Shown here: positions 40,601 through 55,600 of the stretch, piece after piece | How the letters are laid out: each line of letters starts with the position of its first letter | Numbering within the stretch: position 1 is the first letter of the stretch | DNA from: Campylorhamphus procurvoides | Lineage: Eukaryota > Chordata > Aves > Passeriformes > Dendrocolaptidae | DNA: 64,000 bases | NCBI GenBank assembly: GCA_013396655.1 | Contig: WBMV01000852.1 | Span: forward strand, 2,104,189-2,168,188 | Reading direction: 5' to 3' | Program-made: the position numbers and the translations under genes | The notes under the pieces: model-generated | What the model was told of the DNA's origin: nothing | The model's input: only the letters and a program-made list of their open reading frames with translations | Databases searched by the model: none

Positions 40601-43600
40601 CACATTACTCCTACCACAGCTTCATTTTTAGCTAGAATAAACATGTGTCTCCTGCAAATAAATACAGAGCCTACCAGAAATACTGCTGCATCCCCTCATG
40701 CCTGGGGAGAGCAAATCCCTGGCCATTAGAAAGTAACATTTAAAAAATCAGTGTGATTTCTAGCTTAGTCATAAAAAAAATATTAATACCCCCAAACGTC
40801 ACCAAATATGTCTGTTTCTCATAAAATTAAATGTAGATTATATTAGTAACTAGATATGCTGGCAGCACAATAGATTTATTTGAGCATCTCATGAATGCCA
40901 GGAACTTCTCAACAGGGCATCATTTTAGGGAGGAACCCAACAGAAACGGGTGGAATGGCTGCTAAATTTTCAGTGAAAGGCTGTGGCAGAGCTATAGCCC
41001 TGCTGCTCCATATCAAAAAGTTATTTATGATAACACCCTTCCCTTTCTGTCTTAATTAAACAGGGTTTTTTTTAACAACACAAATCAACCCCTGAACATT
41101 TCAGCGAACACTTATTTTAAGAGTCCAACGCTTGAGACCCTGAAGAATGGAGGAGGAATGCACACAAACTAAAATAAAAGTAAATATTTGGGGAAGAGAA
41201 ACAATTTTTGAGGGGAAAAAACCTACATGGTGAGCATTTACGCAGAGTTAATTTCATCTCAGAGACTCCAGTTTCAGCCAAACTCAAATATTTGTCTTCA
41301 TAATTCCACCTCAGGACACACTGACACACTGGAAGCCTGCAGAGAGCACTTTTACCCAAGCAGTGCTCCATCATCTGATGCCAGGGCAGGAGGTCTTGGG
41401 TCTGAACTCTGCTCTGGATGACTCATGACCAGCTTTATGCAATTCTTCAAATAAAAGTACAGAAGATGATTTTATACAGCAGAGGTTGTATAAAAGCCTA
41501 CTTTTTTTTGCACAAAAAGACAGTTCCAGACCAGTGAACAGCTCTCAGGGGAGCTTTTGAGTTTTCTGGTGACCATAGTGGTGTGGATAAGCAAGATGGA
41601 ATGAACCAACCAGTGCTCCTGACTCACCTCCCAGCTCACAAGTACACGTGTGTCAGACAGGAAGGACAGGGAAGGTGCTCTGCACTGGCCTGGTGGTCCT
41701 GCTGCTGTGGTGACCTCTGTAGCTTCTGAATATGGCCCGTACTACAGGGAAACAAGGTGTTTATATATTAATATACAGGCATACACCCATCTCATATCCC
41801 TCAAAGACTTTTCAAGAACAGCACACAACTTTTCTCAGCTGAACTTGCTCAAAGCCAGACTGGGGTTCCATCCAGCACCTGGCACCAAACACCAGAGCTC
41901 AGGATGAGACCACAGAAATGACTGTGAGTTAAGGAGTGAGGTAAGCTCTGGAAGAAGCAGAGAGCATGTACATCCTCCTGTGTGGCAGCAGGTGCCCATG
42001 AAAGCCTAAAACACCTCCAATTTACCCAAAAGTGACAATGTGCACTCAGGAACTGAGGGTGGGTCCCTCCTGCCTTACCTTACCACAATGTGTTCACATG
42101 TCAGTGCCAAAGCCTTGCAGAACTGGCTTCTCATGGATACAAGGAGGAGCACAGCAACAGTAAAGCACACACTGGAGTCCAAGTCCAGCTTCTTTTGCAC
42201 AAAATGCCTGCCACAAGTTAATTCCAAAGGGACAGGATGTGCTGGAGCCCCAGTCTGGTACAAGGTGCAGGGACACGCTGCACACACCCCATGGACAGCT
42301 CAGTCAACTGCTGAGCCCTTGCTAGGAGCATAATTTAAATGCATGTGAGCAAAAGAAAAGCCAATTTTCCAAAGTCTGGAAAACCAGCCAGCAGTGCAAG
42401 GAGAGGAGATAACAGCAAAACAGCCTTTCTGAGGCCTCCTGAGTGGAAGAGTAAAGTTTGCTCAGAACATCCCTGAGCTAATTAGAAATCGTTCTCCAGA
42501 ACGAAGGAACTTCACTGGAAGCAATTAGAGGAGAAACACTGATATTTACTTATTTTGTAATGCAGCATTACCAAGTATGAAGAAAATGAGCCACTACAAT
42601 GGCTGGGGAACACCAAAATTTTGAACCCCAGAAAACCTTTCAACAGACAAGTTGGTACCTGTGCTATGAGGAAAGGCCAACCCTGATGGCTTTGTTTGAC
42701 TTATGAAGGATGTGCATGCCAAAAAAATAATTTTTATTGACTTCTGTTGTTTTCTTTACCAAATGGAAGGAAGAATATGGGAGAAAACAGCTTTCCCCAA
42801 TTATGCATTTGCTAGAGAAACCCAACCAAACCAGAACCAGCCCTCTCATTTAACAAAAGGTGGGCCTAGAAATGCTTTGCAACCCTTTCAACTGTTCTGC
42901 CAAAAAAAAAAAAATTAAAAAAAAAAAGGCTTCATATATTCAAATATACCAGGTAGGCAATGGCTTTCATTCCAGCAAGCAAATCTAATCTTTCCAAGTG
43001 TATTTAATTCATCTTTCACAAAAACAAAACAGTCAGTATTTTTAAGACAAAGCACTTTAAGAGTCTTGTAGGTTTTTCTAATACTGAAGTTTTAACAGTA
43101 AGAGAACAACTTTAAGCCTTTGTGTTATGTTTATCATCAAGATTTCCTGGGAAGAAAGACATCAGTGAATATAGTTTTCCTGAGACTGCCTTTATATACC
43201 ACCTTTGGAATGATGTCTCACAAAGGCAAAACAGAACCAACCCAAACCTCACTGAAAAAAACCAAAACTCTTTTAACAGATCTCCAAGGACATCAGATAG
43301 AATTTCTGATGTATTTGAGAAGGCTCTTCTTCCAAGGAAATCACATAACAAAAAAATCCCATCAGATCTATAAAGCACATATATTCTTTAAAATGAAAAC
43401 AAAAACATCATCAGGATTGTGAGTTTCCCTCAAAGCATACCAACACTGGAATGAAACTGCAGTACTGATCTTGACACAGTTTAAAATGAAAATCAGAAAA
43501 TGCAGTGGAAAAAGAATAAACAGATTGTTCCTTGTAAGTCAATTGACTTTTAGCTGAGATTTTGCACAATTTGGTGTAGCTGATATTTGCCATTCAAATC

Positions 43601-46600
43601 ATATTAACACCTGAAATCTCCTTTTCAAAGGAGATTAAAACTGCAGCTCTTCCTCTGAAGCTCCTTTAAAGCATTTCTCACATTATTTTCTTTTGCCCAT
43701 CTCCCCTTCACCTTTCTGACCCCCAGCACTAACACAACCACTGCCCGAAATCTCCCACCCCAGGCTCAGAAACATCTCCAGGGAGAGAAGGCCAGCACAC
43801 GTACCCCACCATCGTTCAGAGCCCTCACTCTGAACCCATAGGTAGCCCCAGGAAGGAGGTTGCTGACAGTGCACTCCAGGTCAGGCCCATGATACACTTC
43901 AGAAACCACTTCTTCAGGGGCTGTCATTTCCACACTGTACTCTGAGACAGGACAGCCACTTTCTGATGGAGGGACATCTACAAGAAATCATATAGTTTGT
44001 TAATAACATCAGGTAATGTGCCAGGAAAATTAAGCTTTTGTTGTGGGTACCTTTTCCCCCTGTGAAAACAAAGTTATGTTACATGGCAGAACCTGCCTGG
44101 GGTTCTGAAAAGCAGTGGCCACCAAAAAAGGCTTTCAAGAAACAATATGGTAACTTGGATGCACAGGTGAATTTTTTACTGATGTCAAAATATATTTGAC
44201 AGAAATTCTACTGATCTAGACTTTAGCTTAATAAATGATGTCACAAAGATACTTGGATGCTGTGAGATTACCACTGCAAAAAAAAAATTAGTTGGATACT
44301 GGCATGTGCCTTTTATTTAAAAAATGCACAGTTTTGACAGTTTAGGGTCATGTCTGTGGTCCAAGACCTTTGCAAAATTACAGGTGTTCAATGGATTGTG
44401 TATGCTAGAAAGTGGATCAGGGTTTAAATGCTACCCAAAATCCTCAATATGTTTTAACTCAAAGTTTTGAGAGAAGTCATATTAGAAGCAGCAAAACATT
44501 TCTGCTAAGTCAATACTGCAAAGGAATAAAAAAAGATTTTGAATCACACGGTGGTTTTGCATTTACAGATGAATAGAAAGATAGATATTTTCATATAGCT
44601 GATACTTTATAGTCCTGACAGAGACAGGATGTCACTACAACAAAACTGGAGCATGCTGTAAGGCCTAAAGGGGGACAGGTAAGTTCAGGAAACAACCAGG
44701 GAGCCACCACAGCTGATGAGAAGTTGCACTTGTGACTTGCACTGCCTTCCCTGGGCTTTGCTTTGTGCATCCCACTCACCAGGACACACTGCAACTTTTC
44801 ACATGCAACAGGAGAAAGACAGGCTAAGGCAAGGTCAGCAACCAACCATGAAGATGAGAGCTGTTCAAGAGGGAGATGCTGCAGTGCCTTACCCCAGTGC
44901 AGCTGCAGCTCTCTGTGCCTCGGCTTGCCCAGGACCCGCGGTGCCCGGCAGTGCCCGGGGGCCACGCTCAGGGTACGCACAGGTAAACTTTCCGAGCACT
45001 GCAAGAGAGCAGAGCTGCATTAGCTCCCTGCTATGGTTTGCTACATCCACCACTTAGTACAAAGTTATATAAACAGTAAAGGAGAGGAGATGCTATATAG
45101 CCTGTTACTTAAAAATCTAATTAACAGAGTTCCTTCATTAGCATTCTCAAAACTGTAGCATTCTCTACTTTAATTTTCTTGGTGTTTAAAGTAATGTCAA
45201 GGCTTAAAGTACTCAATCTTAAATGAGAGAATAAAATCAAAGCAGAAGGGGTAAGAGAAAACAATTTAAATCAAAGAAGGGAATTACAGGAATCAGTGAC
45301 TGGAAAATGGAAACCAAAAATTTAAAATAATTCATCTGTATGAAAGATAATTGTTACAGCAAGCTATCTTTTTCTACATCTCCAGTCAGCAGTTTCAGTC
45401 AGTACAGGGTCATACACGAGAGTCTGTGGCCTTTCTCAAGCAAGTGGCCACATCAGATAAAAAATATGGTCCCTTCTAGTGTAAATTTAAACACCTACAT
45501 ATTGGCAATGAGGAAACAGAATCTCATTAAATTGCAATTTGATGAAAATAAAACGAGATACGCATAGAAGCCTTCTAACATTCAGCAACTTACAACTGAC
45601 TGCCATCAATGCAGCTTTACTGTGCTACAGGAAAAACAGTCCCCTTCTTCTTACAGCAGAAGTGTTTTACCAAAACCAGCAGATAAATACTTAAAAAATA
45701 TAAACTCAGTGGTCCTTATGTTAGATAATACCTACCTGGCTGTGTCCACCAGTGCTGATACAGCATGCCCGGAGTTTATACAAAGTGCCTGGTTTCAAGT
45801 GAGTACAGGTATATTCTGTAGCCGAGCCACTATATGCCACTTCCCATTGATTTGCTGAAAATAAGATACAGCCAAGTTTAGAGAAGTGTAATGCAATAAG
45901 TTCAGGAGTGTCTAGGAAGGAGGAAAACCCTTACTGTGGTTTTTCACAAATTATTTGTTTCAGGAAAGTCATTACTGCTACTATCACTAAGAATATTGTT
46001 TGCACTCAAAGATATAATATAAAGACACAAATACTCACAAATATAAATATTATATAATGTACAAACCACAAATCTATATAAAAAATACTTCTAGGTTCAG
46101 TCATATAACCCAAACTTCCACCAGTATTAAGAGAAAAAGAACAAACTGAAAAGAGCACACACTAAAATCTCTCCAAATCTAAATCAAGCTTGAAAGTTTT
46201 AAGACTGCAAATACATAACTGAGCTTCAATCACATGTACAACAACATGAGGGCATTAATGATAATAACAATAACAGCCCAAAGGGTGAGGAGTCCTTATG
46301 GTAGCCAGAGTGGATTGAAATGGAGACAACTTGTTTCAAAGTTTACCTTCTGGACTTCCTTGAGAAATCTCTAGTAGGTATTTTAGGATTTCTGAACCAC
46401 CATTATCCTGTGGGGGATCTGAAAAAAAATAAGGCAAGTTGTTATTAAATCAAGATTAGGATATCAAATAGGTAACAGAATCTGTTCCTGATTCTGCTCC
46501 TTCTCCTCCACAAACTCCACATTAACTGCACAAAGTAATGTGCAGCAGAAGTGGGTAAGAGATGTTAGTCTTCAGCATGAATCAGCTGGATAACAATCCA

Positions 46601-49600
46601 AACAAGATGTATGGAAAAAGCACTGAAAGAGAAGGTGCCTGGGGGCCTGCCCCATTATTAAGGGAAGCAGCTGGAACAATGCTTCAATGGGACATGAAGT
46701 GGAAAATGAGAAGCCTGAAGATGAGAGTCAGAGAATAAAAACAAACAACATTTTTGATTCGGAAAACACAAGAGCCTCTACATACCTTTTACGATATTAC
46801 AAAAATGAAGCTGCCAAGCTCTCCAAACACATTCAACTTTGGACTGAGAAGCAGCATGAAAAAATTCAAGTTCCAGTACATATTTACAATATTTTATTTG
46901 AACTTATCATGACCCCAAAACGCTTTACTCTGAGAAACTCAAGTGGCTTACCCCATTTCACACTGAAGCCGTGAGCTGTTATTGGCCCCTTAATGACAGG
47001 TCTGGTTGGAGGTCCTGGCCTATCTGGGCTTGTTGTGCAGACCAACACTTCGCTGGGAGAGCTCTTCCCTTCCACGTTAGAAGCAAACAGCTGAAAGAAA
47101 ACCACAGCGAGTTCACCCTTAGTTACTGTACCTGCCTTCCTGACAGTTCTGCCTGAGACTTCCTTTAGAAATTGCACAAATGTCATTAAATTAAAAACAT
47201 GCCGCATCCCAAAGTATGTGGAATTCTAATAACAGATATTAGATTTTGGTTTGTAAAGAAACAACATGGCATTGATTTTTCCCCTCTCCACCAGCAAAAG
47301 ATCATGACATGTTTAAGATAAAAGCAGTGTAGGCTTTCACTTTTAAAAAAATTCACTTTTTTAAATAACTGTGGCAACTTGCAGTTATTTGCTGTTAAAC
47401 TAAAAGTCAGATCAAAGTTGTGCCTGTAGCAAATGACATCAGGCTACAAATTTGTTCTGATATCAACACAGCTTTTGTAAAATCCATGTTTAATTTGGAA
47501 TCAGAGCTGTAGAGAAACACCAGGAATCCTCTTCCCTCAGCCAGCCATGGCAGCTTTTACAACACCAATCTAAAGGGCATCATCTGTGAGTGACATTGCA
47601 ACAAATTCCCAATTGTTTGGGCAGTTCTTTATTCAGCTTCACAAGGTCTTCCATCCCATATGGCTGGAACAAAGCTCTTCCCTGTGAGGGGTGGTGAGAC
47701 ACTGGAACAGGTTTCCCAGAGAAGCTGCAGCTGCCCCATCCCTGCAAGTGTCCAAGGCCAGGCTGGATGGAGCTCTGAGCAACCTGGGATAGTGGAAGGT
47801 GTCCCTGCCCATGGCAGGGGGTTGGAATGAGGTGAGCTTTAAGGTCCCTCCCAACCCAAACCGTTCTATGATTTAAATAAGTCTTTGGGTAAACTTTTCT
47901 TTTTGCTGCTCCTGACTACACTAAGACACACAGAAGCCAAGTGTTTTTGAGTTGGCACAAGCCTGCTGCATCCTTCTCTCCCTGCACTGTTTGCAATGGG
48001 AGCACAGAGGATGCTGGCTTCACACACAGCTTCTGCCCATCTCCAGGGGCACACTGAGCTCCAGATGGCACATCCTATGGAGCCAGTACAGTGGACAGGC
48101 TTGGGGGTCTGTGTTTAGGAGCACCCACTGAGCAGGAGATACCAACACTTGCTAAAAAACAGCTCCAAACCAGCCACATGGACATATGAGACAGAAAAGC
48201 TTTGATTTCTGGCTGCCAGGGGAAGACAGACCCCTGGGCTGGGGAGCAGAGCTGTGCCTGCCTGGTGCCTCAGTGTGTGCTCCATTCTGCAGGGGTGACA
48301 TGGGATTGGTGACCACAGACCATTTTGGGAACAAAGCAGCCAACTAAACTCCCTGAGCCATGCTCCCTACAACACCCTGCCTGCCAGCACATGGTATGAG
48401 AACTATGCTTGTTCCAAAAAGGCTGAGCAACAGCATCTCCTGGGATAGAAGTCAAAATACAACTAACACTTTAATCTGTTAGGTTGCAGTATAAAGTAAA
48501 CTTGTATTTGATGACTCAGTTTTGGAGGGAGTATTAAAGGATTTCTAGAGCCTGCAAAAAACCCAACACAGAACACACTACCCAAAGACAAGAGGAAAGA
48601 GATTTTACCCTGAATTTATACTGTGTGCTTCTTCTGAGATTCTTCACAGTACAGGCTTGCTCCTCTCCAGTGTACTTTGGGTGAAACACGCTATCCTAAA
48701 AAAATCCAAAACCAAACAAGTCCTATAACCGAGGAGTCTGAGAAAGTGCTCCCTGTATTACAGTCTGTAGCTACAACACATAAGAGCAAAGGAGCTTAAT
48801 AGCTGAGTGCTTTATTATTATTACTTTTAAGCCGCAAGGCCATAATAATTTCCTTCTAAAGGCATAGTGCAGCTGCTCTAAATAATATAATTTTGCTCCA
48901 AAATAAGCACAAAAGAAATTGTGGCAGTTTAACCTGCTACAGAACTGGAAGTGATGGATGACAGAACACACCCCCAGAACAGAGCAGTGAGAAGGACACA
49001 GCACACTGACCCAGTTAAGGACAAGCTGCCCTGCACCTCACAGACTCCTGTACAGCTCTGTAAGTAATCATGGCTGAAAGGACAGGTTTTTAGCTAAGGA
49101 TTCATAATTAATTCTGCTGTGGAGCAGAACAAATCACACAGCTCCATCCTGCCAAGTACCCAGTACTCCTGGAAGGCCCTCCAAAGCAGCATTCCAGGTT
49201 CTTCTCAGTGATCTTCAATTAATAAATGAAAGCTCAGTCTGAGTTATGCACTTTATAGTAACACAGCACTTACATTATCTTCTTCCTGAATTTCCAGGGT
49301 GTAGGAAATCACTTCCTCTGGTGTACATCCTTCTACTTTATTCCACTGCAAGGAGATCCACGTAACCCCAGCTCGAACAAGCCTTGGTGCAGAAGGGGTC
49401 TGAGGAATATTACCTGCAGTGTAGCAAACCACCTCCTGGCTGTACCCACTGCTCAGAGACACAGAAGGAGAGAGAGGAGTATTAAAACACACAAACAAAC
49501 CAACCAAAACTAAACCCCCCTAAACTTCAATGTATTTAGAGAAATATTTCACATTTTCAAAAAGTCTGGACAACATTCAAATTGCCCAGGTGGAAAAGAA

Positions 49601-52600
49601 CACCCAGTTAGGAAATGCCAGAACTAAGAATAGAAAAAAAAAAGGCAGTTATGTGTCCTCACAGTCATTTTTACAGGTCTCATCACAATTATACTGGAAA
49701 AAAAATTGATTGCCTAAAAATATTAACTTACTATTAAGCGTGAAGTAGAGGAAAATCTTATTTAACAAAGGAGAACTAAAATATAGGAAATAATGCCTCA
49801 GGCATTCAACTTTTAGTAATCAACTTTTAGATGTAGAACTTGAGATGCTCAGAATACAACTACTACAAATCAGAAAACAACTTCTATTTAAGCTACACCT
49901 TTGAAAGTGAGTTCTTCAGCAAATCTAGTCCCACTGTTTCAGACATCCCCCCACAAAGAAAGCAGGGAAAGTTAATCCAGTGCTGCCCACACAGGCTCAG
50001 CATCACGTAGGAGCTGCCTGGTGCAGGCACAGACACCTTCCAACCCTCCAGGCTGCCTCTACTCCCTCCTCACTTTCCCTGCCCAAACTTCTTTGCATTT
50101 TAAGCTGAGCATAAAGTTGCTTTTGCACAGCTCAGGCTGCAGCCAGAGAGAACACTCTTAAGTCTCCATGCAGAATATATTATGTACAATGGAAACTGGA
50201 GGATAAAGTTGAAAATGGATAGATTTTGGTGAAATTTTGAGAGAAGAACAAGGAACTCTCAAGTGAGGGTAACGTTCTTGCAAATTTCAAATCTCTCTTT
50301 CTGAAGTACAAACATATTTTGTGCCCTAAAGTTATTCCATAAATCTAATATACAGAGAAATACATCTCTTTTTTCTGAGTTTTCCTTCTCAAAGATAACA
50401 TATTTGTTGAAATACTTTGAGAGTTAAATAATCCACCTATAACTAATAATCTTCCCATACAAGACACAAATCATCTTAGATGGTAAGTTCACAAGCATTA
50501 CAACCAATGAAAACTATCTTATGACATGAAGTGTTAGATGACATTATCATGCCATAATTTTGAGTGCTGTCTATAAAACAAGCCATGTGCCGTTGGTGTT
50601 TATCTCACAGATTGGCACAGAGCAACTGACCATAAAAATAGTTCTTGGTTCACTCCCACCTTGACAGCNAAAAAAAAAAAAAGGGGGAGGGGAATGTTGA
50701 AACACCCTAAGATGTTTGAAAAATCTAGAATCTGGCACAGAAAAGAGATGCCAGAACTTTTCTGTGGAACTCTGCACAAACCCAAGCCCCTTCCAGTTAC
50801 ATTCAGCAGCTCCAGCTCAAGCCCCCCCCCTCCAGATCGAGTATTATTTCAATAGGGAGGGAAGTAATCTTGCAGAAGTTGGGAAAAGGACCCTGCACAC
50901 ATGAAAAGTTTCAGTGCCTCTCAGGGAAAACACAGGAACATGAATAAAGCAGCTTTTTAAAGCTCCATGTTACTGTGAGGTTTGTGTCTTAGAAGAGAGA
51001 ACAATGCAGGAATCTCCCTCCACAAAACACTCTGTTACATACCCACTAGTGCTTCTTTTTGTGTCCTCCTTATAATAATGATTAGATCCTGTTTATCTAA
51101 GAAGGACAATAAAGGAGTACACAAGAGCACTGGATGTTTGGCTTCTTCACAACTAAACTTTTCCTGGACCACTTTCCTCCCCTGAGCACAGGAGCACACA
51201 CAGCCCTTGCAGCACAATGTCTCTCTGGGCACACTCTGGTCCTCAGCTGCACAATGTTTTATCCCAGTGCTCCTTAGCAGCTCCCAGAGGGCTAAACTAA
51301 GTCTGATTTCTCATCATCTTCATCTGAGTGCATCTGTTAATGTGCAATGAAAAGCAGAAGCTAAATCTCATCTTTCAGTGCCCTTGGGTGTGCCCATCCT
51401 CTCTGAGTCCTGGCTCTCTCCCCCTTCTTTCCCACCCCATGAGCCAGCCCTGCCAGTCCTGAGGAAGAAGGAATGGACTGTACTGTTGAAGAGACAGAAG
51501 GGCTTTGCTTAAAACCAGAAAAATAAATATATCAAGATGCCTTTCAAAATCTGTAACTCAACTTCCTCTTGCCTGTTTTTCTTGGTTCACAGAGGTCCCT
51601 AGTGGGAATTTTACATAACAGATGTATTCTTTTTGTATTATGGATAGACCACAAAACACCATTTAACACCTCAAAAGGAGCCTATCTTCTTAGGCTGACC
51701 TCATCATGCTGAAGGTCCAGGGCAATTCCCTGGGAGATGAAGGATACCACCAGGGAAGGTGCAACTTACCTTAAAGGATTAATAATAGAGCCAATGTCAG
51801 ATATTTAACTTAAAACCATGAGGAGAAGAAAAAAAAAAACAAACAAAAATCCCACCCAGAAATTCCTCTTTAAACTGTTATTGCTGGTTAAACTCTTCAG
51901 CTATGGCTTTTTGCTCAAGGAATTGTGCCCCTTGAGCCACTCACCTAGTACCGATGTCGTTCTGGGCCGCTAGTCGGAAGGTGTAACCCAAAGCTGGGCA
52001 AAGCTTAGTGAGCTTGCAATGCTTCTGGCTCCCAAAGTAACATTCTCTGAACCCACTGTTCCTCTTTCCCTGGAAAGAGAGAAACCTGTAATCGGATCGC
52101 TGCGGGACAAAACCACACGGAGCTTCCTTCAAAAAGCTGTGAAATGATACTGGAATGAGATGTTCCCACAGGGGCACCGTGCAAAGGAAGCTGTGTGAGC
52201 ACTGACAGCATTGCCACGCTCTGAAAATCCCAGGGATCAGCACAGCCAGCTGATCAGAACCCTGCTCTTCTCACATCCCCGTGGCTGGGAGATGTACCTA
52301 GAGCTCCTGCCATTTGCCTTGAAACGCAATTTATCCTGCTCGTTAAAAAAAAAATTTAAAAAAGCAGGCAAATTAAGGGTGAAATCATCTCTCAATGCAC
52401 TCAGTCACAGAGGCACAGGAAGGGTGCAGCCCATATTTCTTGCAAGCACGATCTCTCCACAGCTCCATCCCTCCCTGGTCCTTCAGGAATTCTCTATCCC
52501 ACAAGAGGGCTCTCGCTCCCCACACTCCAGCCACAGCCAGCCCCATGCTCTGCTCTCCAGGGCAAAACATCACAGAGGAATATTTAACATGCCAGTTCTG

Positions 52601-55600
52601 CACCCACCCCACTGCTTGGACCACACGGCATGTGATGAGTGAAGAGGATTTGTTGGGAAGTGTGCAGCCTTGTTAAGAAACCTGGAAGCCAGAGGGATGG
52701 TTTATGGGAGTCTCACATCAAGGTGACCTGGAACAACGATCCATGCGGACAAAGCCAGGATGGGGCAGCAGTCAGAGAGGGTGTGGAGACACCTCTCCAG
52801 CTCCCAAATCCTTCCTCAGGTACAAACCAGCATGGCTGAGGACGAGGACACTCAGAAATTCTCCCCTTCACCCCCCAACATTTAAAACAAAACAAAAACC
52901 TTTTCAATCCACCCTCAATTGTACACCCTGGGTAAAAATTAAGCTGAGCTGCTTGCAGGACAGAGAGCCTAAAATAACAAGAAATAGCTGATCTCATCAT
53001 GTGCCACACATAGGAAATGGTCAATTTGAAACCTTTCTGGAGAAAGGGCATGGATTGCTCAACTCTTCAAAAATAATATCTATTAGAGCTGAATCAGTTT
53101 AAAGGTGTTTTAATTTCAATACCTGAATGCAAAATTAATGGACAATTACATCATTACATCAAGGACGCAAAGCTCACCAGAGTAGAAGCCTGGCAAAGCA
53201 CACCCATGGGCTCAGATGGGTGCAGGAGACAGAATTACCTCTGAAAAGCTTTGCTATGGCATTTACTATCTTTGGCACCTGTCTCTACAATTTTTAATTA
53301 TTACTTTATTATCTATACAGGTGTCCCTCACTGCAGCCTACAGCCCCACCTGCTGCTGCCTCCTTGGGCTTGCTCTGCCCATTTCCCTCCATGCTCAGTA
53401 CATCACTTCACCACTAAAGATCTCAAAACCACTTGAGTGGGACATGTTTTTCACTGGTCCATTCTCCAGCCCCTACCAATTTCTACTTATTTTCCCTCAG
53501 ACTGCAACACAGAAGGAAAAACGCCCCAGAATGTTTGTATTTCCAAAATGTGTTTATCAAGCCAGCAACAATCACACAGATCTCCAGCATGGAATAACAA
53601 TGTGGAGGCACTGAAGGGACATTTATGACACTGGCAAACAGCCCTACCTTTTCCTTATACAGCATGAGCCTACACTTGTTCTAAAAGTTGGTTTTATACA
53701 CCATCTCCTTCAACTTCACTCATCTGCTCTAGCTGTAACATTACTGTATAGATCAAGTAAATCAAGGGATGGAATTGGAAGAGAATCATGAATCTCAATG
53801 CAAAAATATTTTGTAAATGAGAAAACCTCTTCAGATCTAAATTCCCTAGTTAGAGATTTCTATGATAGAATCACTTCAGGACAATAATGATAGGTGATCA
53901 CACATCCCAGCTCAGCAATGATGTATGTAAAATCCAGACTACACAAACCCTTATTAGAAATCTTATGTTTCAGTAAAATATTCATTTATCAGTGCAGGAC
54001 TACTAAGAATAGTTATTTTTTTTCTCCCTATGCAAGGTTTTTACAGGTTGAGTTGCATTAAATGAATTGTTCTCCAACTCTTTAATGACTCCACTACATA
54101 CAAACAATTGAAAACATTTATTTTTGATTTCTGCTTAAGAATGTTTCTTCTATTTGCAATTTTTCTATGCTTTTTCCAAGAGAACAAAGTGACCAAATGC
54201 TACGCATATGGTCAATAAAGCAATGCTGGCTGGAAAGGAAAAGCATGGAAAATCTCACCTGTAGCACAATGCCTGAACTGAGAGCAATGGGCCAAGGAAA
54301 CCCTCATTTATCAAACTGGTGGGTTAAAACTTTGCCAACATTGCCAAACATTTAAGTTATCCTCAACTTTATAACAGTACAAACTCTGATATTGTATATA
54401 TTTTTCTCCTAGAACTGGTATTGTACATTCCCCAGACTCACTCAGAGACCAACTGGTATTCAAATTACTCAGACAGGCTGGTATTTTGGATTCTATTGGC
54501 ACTAATTGGAGAGGCTGGCCGATATTTCTAATTATCCTGGCATTAATAGCCTGGAAATAGCCTCTCCGCTCCTTCTCTCCCAAGATTTATGAAAGCACTA
54601 ATGCTGGCATAATTATAGACAGGAACAACTGGCAGGCTGGTACTGGCTGCCACCCAAGAGTCTTACAGCTTTCCCAGAATCCTTCTCCTATTCTTTGGAC
54701 GCTCGGCATCCAAGTTTTTAATCCTTTAAATAATGTTTCGTAAGTTGCTTAAAATACTCTGTATCATTTCCGCAAATATTTCTAATCCCCAGATTTCAGA
54801 GGGAGAGTGCTGTTCCCTGCTTTCTCCAGCCTGAGTTCCCTGTTCTTCTCCAGGACAACCCATACTGTGATGGCCATCAGCGCCCGTCTGAGGACACAAG
54901 AACAATTCAGCTCCACAAATCCCTTACAATTTGCACAGTGCTCTAACAGAGCATTTAAACACAATTTTTAAGAGTTTTGCCTGCTATTTCAGCTGTATTT
55001 CAAGCTACACGCTCAACACAGAGGGTCAGAGTGTCTCTTGGAGAGTGCATTTATGGAACAGGGGGTTTGAGAATTTCAATGGATTTTGTTGACTGCATTC
55101 CCCGTATCACACACAGTAAATAAACACAAAAGGAGGACGTGGCCACTGCAGGTACAGTGATGCAGGAATGGAGCACAGAAGTTTGAAGCAAAGCTGCCAG
55201 CATCAGATCTGCAACCAGGAGGCAGGAGAGACATCTGTGGCCACGCCAGCATGAGCTGCTGTGTTTGGGTCATATTGGCAGTAAAAAGGAACAGACTGAT
55301 ACTCAATCTGACACAGAGCTGCAAAGCAAACTGTCAGCAATTAGTGTAACACGCCCTAAGATCTCTGCAAAGCATTTACTGTGCAAGTAACCGAATTTTC
55401 TCCACATAAAAACATTTAGAAGATAGCAGAGGACCTATGAAACATCCCTAAAATAGACACAAACCCCCATTTTATCCAAGGCTCTCCTCTTGTGCATCTC
55501 ACAGGAGTGGCACAGGCACAGAACAGACTCAGAGCACAGGTAAGTGAACAGAGACACAGAGCTCTGTCCAAATTCCAGTGCAGCATCACTGAGATACTTG

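Noticed and set aside
44591..45004. 137-codon minus-strand open frame taken as one coding block
   Set aside because: Only 44893-44998 is exon. The rest reads through the donor GTAAGG into the intron, and the in-frame join to the next exon requires splicing there.
46687..46974. 95-codon plus-strand open frame
   Set aside because: It overlaps FNDC3B exon 46952-47090 in antisense and otherwise lies in the intron; no recognisable product.
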